This document shows, in pieces, positions 7,294 through 13,104 of a DNA stretch of 13,104 nt. The DNA is from PNAI01 sp964575715. Lineage in GTDB: Bacteria; Pseudomonadota; Alphaproteobacteria; Rhizobiales; Xanthobacteraceae. The stretch's first letter is position 1. Each line of letters opens with the position of its first letter. The translations under genes were made by a program, and so were the position numbers. The notes beneath the pieces were generated by a model, which ran no database searches, had not been told where the DNA came from, and saw nothing but the letters and a program-made list of their open reading frames with translations. The stretch is from the NCBI GenBank assembly GCA_964575715.1, contig CAZNSG010000072.1, forward strand, positions 1 through 13,104. Direction: 5' to 3'.

Positions 7294-9948
7294 TTAGCCC
7301 TCCGCCAGGGCGCGCGCCACAATGTCCTTGACATCGCGCGAGAGCGCGCTCTGCGCCGCGGCGTTTTGCAGCGCCGCTTCGGCGCGCGCGCGTCGCTCAG
7401 GCTCGAGCGTGCGCCAGCTGCGAAACGCAGTGGCAAGCCGCGCCGCGACCTGCGGGTTGCTCGCATCGAGCAGCAGAATCTGCGCCATCACGAAATCATA
7501 GCCGGCGCCGTCGGCGCGATTGAACTCCTTCTGGTTCATCTGCGCGAAAGCGCCGATCAGAGCGCGCACGCGATTGGGATTGGACAGTGAGAACGCGGGA
7601 TGTGCCGTGAGCGCGCGCACGCGTTCGAGCGTTGTCGAGTCCGGCGCGCTCGCTTGCAATGTGAACCACTTGTCCACGATCAGCGGATCGCTTTGATAGC
7701 GACGATAGAAATCTTCGAGCGCGGCGGTTCGCTGCGGCACGTCGTGCTGTACGAGCGTTGCAAGCGCGGCCACGCGGTCCGTCATGTTGTTGGCCGTGCG
7801 ATATTGCTCGGCCGCCAGCGCGATCGCATGCGACTCGCCCGTGGCGGCAAGCAGGTCGAGGCAGACATTCTTCAGCGTGCGTTTGCCGGCGCTCGCGGCA
7901 TCGGGGCTATAGGGACCTGAATTCATCATCCGCCGGTAGCTCTCGGTCAACGCCACATTGAGATGCAGTCCGATCAGCACACGCAGCGCCGTGCGGACTT
8001 TGAAGATCGCATCGGGATCGACGTCGCGGCCGATCTCGCGCGCGATGTCGGCCTCGCTCGGCGGCTGCAGCGTCTGCGCGATGAACGCAGGCTCAAGCCT
8101 ATCGTCGGCTAGAATGGCGGCAAGCGCTTCGAGCAGTCCCTCGTCGGCCTCCAAGGGCAGGCCCGCGCGTAGCCGCGTCACGTTGTCGATCAAGAGGCCG
8201 CTCGCCAGCGTCTGCACCGCCTGCCAACGGTTGAACGGATCATGGTCGCGCGCGGCCAGAAACCGCAAGTCGTCGGCCGGCAGTTCGGTAGCAAGCTTGA
8301 TCGGCGCGGAAAATCCGCGATTGAGCGAAAGTACCGGCCGCTCCGCAATGTCCGTGAACACAAAAATCTCTGATGGCTTTTCCACGATGAGCACGCCGCT
8401 CTCGACCATGCGCCCGTCGGAAAGTTTGAGCGGCAGGTCGCGCCCATCGCGCCCGACGAGTCCAACCACCAGCGGAATCACCATCGGTTGCTTGACCGGC
8501 TGGCCAGGCGTGGGCGGCACGCGCTGGCTGATTTCCAGCCGGTAGGTTTTTGTGCTGGTGTCATATTGTCCACTGAATGTAAGTTCCGGCGTTCCGGCCT
8601 GCGCATACCAGCGCATGAATTGCACCAGATCGCGGCCGCTCACATCGGCGAAGCACTGAACGAACTGCTCGACCGTCGCCGCCTCGCCGTCGTGCCGGGA
8701 AAAATAAAGGTCCATGCCCTTCCGGAAACGCTGCGGCCCGAGCAGGGTTTTCAGCATGCGCACAACTTCGGCGCCCTTCTCGTAAACCGTGCTGGTGTAG
8801 AAGTTGTTGATCTCGTGATAGAGTGCCGGCCGCACCGGATGGGCGAGCGGGCCGGCATCCTCGGCGAATTGGTGGGTGCGCAGCCCACGCACGTCGGCGA
8901 TGCGCTCCACCGGCCGCGAACGCATGTCGGCGGTGAATTCCTGGTCGCGGAACACGGTCAGTCCTTCCTTCAGACAAAGCTGGAACCAATCGCGGCAGGT
9001 GATGCGGTCGCCGGTCCAATTGTGGAAATACTCGTGCGCGATGATGGCCTCGATCGAAGCGAAGTCCGCATCGGTCGCGCTTTCCGGCGATGCCAGCACC
9101 ACCTTGTCGTTGAAAATATTGAGGCCCTTGTTCTCCATCGCGCCCATGTTGAAATGGGAAACGGCGACGATCATGAAAATATCAAGGTCATACTCGCGGC
9201 CGAAGGCCTCCTCGTCCCAGCGCATGGCGCGCTTGAGCGATGCCATCGCCCAGCCGCAGCGATTTTCCTTGCCCGGTTCGACATAAATGCGCAGCGCCAC
9301 CGTGCGGCCGGACATGGTGACGAAGCTATCCTCGACGCAGGCCAGCGCGCCGCCGACCAGCGCGAACAGATACGACGGCTTTGGGAACGGGTCGTGCCAA
9401 ACCGCGAAATGTCGGCCGCCGCCGGCCACATCGCCCGACGCGATCAGATTGCCGTTCGAGAGCAGCACAGGCGCTTGCGCTTTGTCGGCTTCGACGCGGG
9501 TGGTGTAGACCGCCATCACGTCCGGCCGGTCGGGAAAATAGGTGATGCGGCGGAAACCTTGCGCCTCGCATTGGGTGCAATAGGTGCTGGCTGAACGGTA
9601 GAGGCCGCTCAGCTGCGTATTTGCCGAAGGATCGAGCACGGTCTCGATTTCCAGCTCGAACTTCCGCTGCGGCGGTTGCGCGATTGTGAGATTGTCGGGC
9701 GTGACGGCATAGCGTTCCGCTGCAAGCAGTTCGCCATCGAGCTTCAACGCGCTCAATGTCAGCCCATCGCCGTCGAGCACGAGCGGAGCAGGGGCCGCGC
9801 CCGCCGGATTGGGTTTGAGCTTGAGTTTGGCACGCACGCGCGTGCGGCTCGGATCGAGCGCAACGTCAAGATCGACGGTCTCGACCAGCCAGTCGGGCGG
9901 GCGGTAATCTTGCAGCCGGATGGGAGGAGGGTTTTCGGTGCGCACCAC
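7294..9948 (-). CDS. pepN: Aminopeptidase N, M1 family zinc metallopeptidase
   Basis: From the GTG at 9948 the protein is 884 residues, close to the 870 or so of E. coli PepN. It removes N-terminal amino acids from peptides in the cytoplasm. The exopeptidase motif GAMEN is at about 269-273. The zinc site is HEYFHNW with H305 and H309, plus E328 after the usual 18-residue spacing (KEGLT). The likely transition-state tyrosine is Y389 in VYEKGAEVVRM. The C-terminal half is the helical domain of the bacterial PepN type. An upstream in-frame ATG at 10062 would add 38 residues, but that stretch has no family resemblance and no ribosome binding site, whereas family-like sequence starts right after the GTG (RTENPPPIRLQDYRPPDWL). 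A second GTG at 9945 is equally possible. A 244-bp gap separates it from the downstream kinase gene. Confidence 0.93.
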   Translation of the reverse strand: MVRTENPPPIRLQDYRPPDWLVETVDLDVALDPSRTRVRAKLKLKPNPAGAAPAPLVLDGDGLTLSALKLDGELLAAERYAVTPDNLTIAQPPQRKFELEIETVLDPSANTQLSGLYRSASTYCTQCEAQGFRRITYFPDRPDVMAVYTTRVEADKAQAPVLLSNGNLIASGDVAGGGRHFAVWHDPFPKPSYLFALVGGALACVEDSFVTMSGRTVALRIYVEPGKENRCGWAMASLKRAMRWDEEAFGREYDLDIFMIVAVSHFNMGAMENKGLNIFNDKVVLASPESATDADFASIEAIIAHEYFHNWTGDRITCRDWFQLCLKEGLTVFRDQEFTADMRSRPVERIADVRGLRTHQFAEDAGPLAHPVRPALYHEINNFYTSTVYEKGAEVVRMLKTLLGPQRFRKGMDLYFSRHDGEAATVEQFVQCFADVSGRDLVQFMRWYAQAGTPELTFSGQYDTSTKTYRLEISQRVPPTPGQPVKQPMVIPLVVGLVGRDGRDLPLKLSDGRMVESGVLIVEKPSEIFVFTDIAERPVLSLNRGFSAPIKLATELPADDLRFLAARDHDPFNRWQAVQTLASGLLIDNVTRLRAGLPLEADEGLLEALAAILADDRLEPAFIAQTLQPPSEADIAREIGRDVDPDAIFKVRTALRVLIGLHLNVALTESYRRMMNSGPYSPDAASAGKRTLKNVCLDLLAATGESHAIALAAEQYRTANNMTDRVAALATLVQHDVPQRTAALEDFYRRYQSDPLIVDKWFTLQASAPDSTTLERVRALTAHPAFSLSNPNRVRALIGAFAQMNQKEFNRADGAGYDFVMAQILLLDASNPQVAARLATAFRSWRTLEPERRARAEAALQNAAAQSALSRDVKDIVARALAEG

Positions 9949-10074
9949 AGCTAGTCTCACCGCTATGGCGTGCGGGTCAAGTCGCGTTTGTATATTTGCC
10001 GAAATGACGCTGCCGTGATGATCAAGGATTTTGGTGGAATTCTGGTCGAAGTAGTGGCACATAAGAATACGAGA

Positions 10075-10091
10075 GCGAGATGGCCTCTCGC
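10075..10091. promoter_or_regulatory. Inverted repeat in the pepN / receptor divergent region
   Basis: GCGAGA (10075-10080), a TGGCC spacer and TCTCGC (10086-10091) form a perfect 6-bp inverted repeat, 37 bp before the receptor gene start. It could be an operator or a leader hairpin for the divergent promoters. No T run follows, so a terminator is unlikely. Confidence 0.25.
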
Positions 10092-10116
10092 CGCGCTCGC
10101 CAAATGACCAGTCAGC

Positions 10117-10124
10117 AGGGGTGA
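10117..10124 (+). promoter_or_regulatory. Ribosome binding site of the first Bug receptor gene
   Basis: AGGGGTGA ends 4 bases before the ATG at 10129 and supports that start. Confidence 0.6.
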
Positions 10125-10128
10125 TGCC

Positions 10129-11094
10129 ATGAAACAGCTTAAGATACTGATGCTTAGCTTGGTAGCCGGGTTGGCCTCGGTTTTATTGTCGACCGCGCAA
10201 TCTTCGGCCCAAAACTATCCCACCCAACGGGTCACCATCATCGTGCCGTTCGGCGCCGGCAGTGTGACCGACATCCTGGCGCGCATTCTCGCCGACGACA
10301 TGGGCAAGCGCTGGAACCAGCAAGTCATCGTGGAGAACCGGCCTGGGCTGGCGGGATCGGCCGCCGTGGCCAAAGCCGCGCCGGACGGCTACACACTTAT
10401 CCTGACGTCCAACGGCCACACCGTCGCAGGCCTTGTGACCAAGGAGCCTCCGTTCGATCCGGTGAAGGATTTTGCCGGCATCACCCGGCTTGTATCCGCG
10501 CCGCTCTACCTGATCTCCCATCCCGCCCTTCCCGCCAAGACGGTCAAGGAAGTCATCGATCTTGCCAAGGCCCAGCCGGGCAAGCTCAATTTCTCCTCGC
10601 CCGGTCTTGCGAGCACCACGTTCATCGCCGGTGCGTTGTTTCGCAAGACGGCCGGCATCGACATGGTCCACGTGCCGTTTAGGAGCGCGCCCGATGCGGT
10701 CACCGCCGTGATCCGCGGCGACGTGCAGTTCTATTTCGCGCCGGTCAATCTGGCGAAGGAGCAATCCGAAGGCGGCAAGGTAACCGCCATCGCGGCGGCG
10801 ACCGCCAAGCGCATCCCGGATCTGCCAAACGTACCAACGTTCACCGAGGCCGGCTTGCCGTTCGTCTATGATTCCTGGTTCGGCCTGTTAGCTCCGGCCG
10901 GCACACCCAAGCCGATCCTCGAGAAGATCAGCAAGGATTGGGCCGATGCTCTGAAAACTCCCGAGATGAAGCAAAAGCTCGCAGCCCAGTTCGTGATTGC
11001 GATCGCGGATACGCCCGCGGCGTTCGACAAGATCATCCGGGACGAAACCGCCAACCTCACCGTGGTGTTCAAGGACGCGGGCATCTCTAACTAG
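10129..11094 (+). CDS. Bug-type tripartite tricarboxylate transporter substrate-binding protein
   Basis: The 321-residue protein is the usual length for Bug (TctC-like) periplasmic receptors. It has a signal peptide with Lys residues, a hydrophobic core and a probable cleavage after A27 (STAQSSA). The mature protein starts with the family pattern YPTQRVTIIVPFGAGSVTD, in which the common PGG is replaced by GAGS, followed by VIVENRPGLAGSAA and PDGYTL. Later family segments include LNFSSPGLAS, VHVPFRSAPDAVTAVIRGDVQ and DLPNVPTFTEAG. Such receptors catch carboxylates or related small molecules and deliver them to TctA/TctB membrane proteins, neither of which is encoded here, so this is an orphan receptor. 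The substrate cannot be deduced. It is divergent from pepN and ends at a strong terminator. Confidence 0.93.
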   Translation: MKQLKILMLSLVAGLASVLLSTAQSSAQNYPTQRVTIIVPFGAGSVTDILARILADDMGKRWNQQVIVENRPGLAGSAAVAKAAPDGYTLILTSNGHTVAGLVTKEPPFDPVKDFAGITRLVSAPLYLISHPALPAKTVKEVIDLAKAQPGKLNFSSPGLASTTFIAGALFRKTAGIDMVHVPFRSAPDAVTAVIRGDVQFYFAPVNLAKEQSEGGKVTAIAAATAKRIPDLPNVPTFTEAGLPFVYDSWFGLLAPAGTPKPILEKISKDWADALKTPEMKQKLAAQFVIAIADTPAAFDKIIRDETANLTVVFKDAGISN

Positions 11095-11116
11095 CCATTA
11101 CGAAGACACTCAGAAC

Positions 11117-11148
11117 ATGGCCGGCAGCATATGCTGCCGGCCATTTTT
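11117..11148 (+). terminator. Strong intrinsic terminator after the first Bug receptor gene
   Basis: The 28 bp from 11117 to 11144 are a perfect palindrome (ATGGCCGGCAGCAT and its reverse complement), giving an up to 14-bp stem in principle, with a T run at 11144-11148. It lies 22 bp beyond the stop codon. There is no T run on the other strand, so it should act for the plus-strand gene, though the hairpin could still protect the convergent transcript's 3' end. Confidence 0.9.
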
Positions 11149-11194
11149 ATGGGCGCCGATCTACGTGCCGGGCGCTTGCAGGGCGCCATTGTGC

Positions 11195-12577
11195 TTAGAC
11201 CTTGATTTTCGCCGCCGGCTCGGCGTGCCCGATCACCCGCTTGATCGATGAAAACCGCGCGCGCAACGCGCGTTCGATGCCGTCCACTTTCTCGTGCACG
11301 GTGAGCACGGTGAGCGCCGGATCGACCCGGCAATGGAAATTGACGATCTCGCCGTCCGCGCTCTCGCGCACGCGCACATCGTGCACCTCGCCCACCAGCC
11401 CGACACCGGCTGCAATTTCGTTGAGCGCCGCGCGCACCGCCGCCACGCGCTCCGGCGTTCCATCCCGCCCCGGCAAACCGTAAAGCTGCAGCGGCTCGAT
11501 ATGGGTTTCGACCTCGACCTCCGGCCCCAATTCCTCGCGCAGCGCCGCCTCAAGCCCGCTCGCGATCTCGTGCGCGGCGCCAAGCGCGAGCCTGCGGTCG
11601 ACCTCGAGATCAAGCGACACTGCAAGCTTGCCCGCAATCTCGTGTGCCGTGACGTGATGCACCGCCAGCGCCTGGTTGCGCGCGATCACCATGACGCGTT
11701 CGAGCACGCTCTCGCTGTCGAGCGCGCGCGGCTCGGTGGTCACGCTGACCTCGGCGCGCGGCATCTCGGCGCGGATGGCGCCGCCGATGTCGTCCTTGAG
11801 CCTGGCAACACGGTCGAGCGGTAGGGTGCGGCTCACCGCCACGCTGATTTCGACAAACAGCTTGTCCCCGACCGGCCGCGCCCGCACGCGCTCGACCGCG
11901 ACCACGCCGCGCACGCGCGCGGAAATATTGCGCAAGCGCTCGGCGGCGCCCGCGGGGGCGGTATCGGTGAGCGTTTCGATGGTGCGCCGGCCAAGCCGCC
12001 AGCCGGCGAGGCACACGAATACCGCAACCACCATCGCCGCGGCGGAATCGGCCCACTGCAGGCCGAAGGCAACTCCGGTGAGTCCGAACAGCACCGCGAT
12101 CGACGACCACATATCTGATCCAAAGTGCAGCGCATCGGCTTCCAGCGCTTCGCTCGCAGTCGCGCTCGCCACCCGGTAGAGCAGGCGCGCGCGGAAGAAA
12201 TCGACGACGACCGATATCGCCATGATGCCAAAGGCGGCAGCGGTGGCCTCGACCACATGCGGATGCCCGCCGACCAGCCGTTGCCCGGCCTCCCAGATCA
12301 CCACGCCCGAGAGCACGAACAAGAGCGCGGTCTCGGCCAGCGCCGTGATGCTCTCGACCTTGCCATGGCCATAATGGTGCTCGGCATCCGCCGGCTTGCC
12401 CGAGATGCGCACGGCGAAATAGGTCATCACCGTCGCGCCCAGATCGATCAGCGAATGCGCGGCTTCCGAAAGAATCGCCAGCGAGCCGGTGGCAATGCCG
12501 ACGACCGTCTTGCCGGCAGTGAGCGCGCCGGAAGCGGCGATCGATCCCAGCGCGACCCTCTCCTTTTGGTCCTGCAT
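11195..12577 (-). CDS. Cation diffusion facilitator (CDF) metal efflux protein with three cytosolic domains
   Basis: From the ATG at 12577 the protein has 460 residues, much longer than the usual 300 or so of CDF exporters such as FieF. The membrane part (about 1-205) contains the metal site: HSLID with H41 and D45 in the second helix, and HFGSD with H151 and D155 in the fifth. This HxxxD/HxxxD set is typical of zinc-type CDF members. A His-rich loop (AEHHYGHGK, 65-73) follows. The rest appears to be three consecutive copies of the ferredoxin-like dimerisation domain: about 206-283, 284-363 and 364-453. Family members exchange protons for Zn, Fe, Co or similar ions across the inner membrane; the exact ion is not provable here. 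A GTG at 12682 would add 35 residues of low plausibility. The gene is divergent from the second receptor gene. Confidence 0.92.
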   Translation of the reverse strand: MQDQKERVALGSIAASGALTAGKTVVGIATGSLAILSEAAHSLIDLGATVMTYFAVRISGKPADAEHHYGHGKVESITALAETALLFVLSGVVIWEAGQRLVGGHPHVVEATAAAFGIMAISVVVDFFRARLLYRVASATASEALEADALHFGSDMWSSIAVLFGLTGVAFGLQWADSAAAMVVAVFVCLAGWRLGRRTIETLTDTAPAGAAERLRNISARVRGVVAVERVRARPVGDKLFVEISVAVSRTLPLDRVARLKDDIGGAIRAEMPRAEVSVTTEPRALDSESVLERVMVIARNQALAVHHVTAHEIAGKLAVSLDLEVDRRLALGAAHEIASGLEAALREELGPEVEVETHIEPLQLYGLPGRDGTPERVAAVRAALNEIAAGVGLVGEVHDVRVRESADGEIVNFHCRVDPALTVLTVHEKVDGIERALRARFSSIKRVIGHAEPAAKIKV

Positions 12578-12762
12578 CGATTTTTCCGGCTGGCCTTTGC
12601 TTCGCGCCCTGCGTGCCGCGCTGTTCGAGCAGATCGGGCCTATTTTGGCAACGCAAATTGGCTTGTTCGCGTGCGGCGCCACACTTATGCTGATATGATA
12701 TATAGGCTCATGATCTTGCCTTCAGCTTGCGTCTTGGCATGAACAAAAACCGGGAGGACCAG
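12578..12762. promoter_or_regulatory. Divergent intergenic region, CDF gene / second receptor gene
   Basis: This 185-bp region must hold the promoters of both divergent genes. The AT-rich core near 12691-12704 contains TATGAT (12694-12699), which resembles a -10 element for the plus strand, but I see no matching -35 at a proper distance. No clear operator was found. Confidence 0.3.
12752..12758 (+). promoter_or_regulatory. Ribosome binding site of the second Bug receptor gene
   Basis: GGGAGGA ends 4 bases before the ATG at 12763. An earlier in-frame ATG at 12739 lacks such a site, which settles the start. Confidence 0.7.
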
Positions 12763-13104
12763 ATGTCGTGGTTACTTGCACGATGCGCACTGATCGCGCT
12801 CGCATTTGTCGTGTTCGGCTCATACCGGCCAGCTAACGCCCAAGGCTATCCATCCAAGTCGATTACCATCGTCGTGTCGATCGGCCCGGGGACTGGGATG
12901 GACATACTGGTCCGTCTCTATGCAGAAAAGCTGTCGCAGGTCTTAGGCAAATCGGTGGTGGTCGAGAACAAGCCTGGCGCCGCGACCATGCTGGCGGCGG
13001 CACAGGTCGCGACCTCGCCGCCCGACGGCCACACGATGGTTGTGCTCACCAGCTCGGCGCTGTCGATCAATCAATGGCTCTACAAGCAGATGAACTACAG
13101 CCCG
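12763..13104 (+). CDS. Bug-type tricarboxylate receptor protein, 3' end outside the window
   Basis: The frame runs open for 114 codons to the window edge. It starts with a signal peptide (hydrophobic core ALIALAFVVFG, likely cleavage after A26 in RPANA). The mature N-terminus QGYPSKSITIVVSIGPGTGMD is the Bug/TctC pattern, with the usual VPFxPGG replaced by VSIGPGTG. VVVENKPGAATMLAA and SPPDGHTMVVL follow, matching the family order. About two thirds of the protein lies outside the window. It is a paralogue of the receptor at 10129-11094 but clearly diverged, so not a recent tandem copy. Its substrate is unknown. Whether TctA/TctB genes follow downstream cannot be seen. It shares a 185-bp divergent region with the CDF gene. 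Confidence 0.9.
   Translation, partial: MSWLLARCALIALAFVVFGSYRPANAQGYPSKSITIVVSIGPGTGMDILVRLYAEKLSQVLGKSVVVENKPGAATMLAAAQVATSPPDGHTMVVLTSSALSINQWLYKQMNYSP

Noticed and set aside
10055..10070. TGGCAC resembling the -24 half of a sigma-54 promoter before the receptor gene
   Set aside because: The -12 TTGC element is missing at the required distance.
11170..11187. GC-rich hairpin just past the CDF gene stop, possible minus-strand terminator
   Set aside because: The stem is only about 5 bp and no T run follows on the minus strand.
10129..13104. A complete tripartite tricarboxylate transporter operon
   Set aside because: Only receptor genes are present; no TctA or TctB membrane protein is encoded in the window.

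Overview
The window looks like a chromosomal segment from a GC-rich alphaproteobacterium, most likely Rhizobiales (Bradyrhizobium/Rhodopseudomonas/Xanthobacteraceae type). This is inferred from the glnE and PleC/DivJ-like kinase sequence style, CtrA- and GANTC-type regulatory motifs, and orphan Bug-type tricarboxylate receptor genes. No rRNA, tRNA, CRISPR array, insertion sequence or integrase was seen.

Layout. (1) 1-1132 is an atypical left flank with visibly lower GC. It holds the 3' part of a GAF-like domain gene, a small helical-protein gene tightly linked to it, and on the minus strand a short helix-turn-helix-like reading frame that may be a truncated remnant. (2) 1163-4704 is a plus-strand pair: glnE (bifunctional glutamine synthetase adenylyltransferase/adenylyl-removing enzyme) and, 26 bp later, a small lipoprotein of unknown function, ending at a hairpin that sits in the 3' end of the convergent kinase gene. 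(3) 4722-7049 minus encodes a membrane-anchored two-PAS histidine kinase with PleC/DivJ-style transmitter. Its 244-bp upstream region is AT-rich and contains a TTAA-N7-TTAAC sequence (CtrA full-site pattern) and a dense cluster of GANTC sites (CcrM methylation pattern). (4) 7294-9948 minus is pepN (M1 aminopeptidase N), probably starting at GTG and not at the more distant upstream ATG. (5) 10129-13104 has two periplasmic Bug-type receptor genes on the plus strand, the second running off the window, flanking a minus-strand cation diffusion facilitator with three tandem cytosolic domains. A perfect palindrome plus T-run terminates the first receptor gene.

Most of the window is recognisable housekeeping and transport genes. 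glnE links to nitrogen control, pepN to peptide turnover, the CDF protein to divalent metal export, and the Bug receptors to capture of organic acids or other small carboxylates; their partner membrane genes are not here. I do not see a complete new system. The two parts most worth a second look are the apparently cell-cycle-wired promoter of the histidine kinase and the low-GC GAF/small-protein pair at the left edge.
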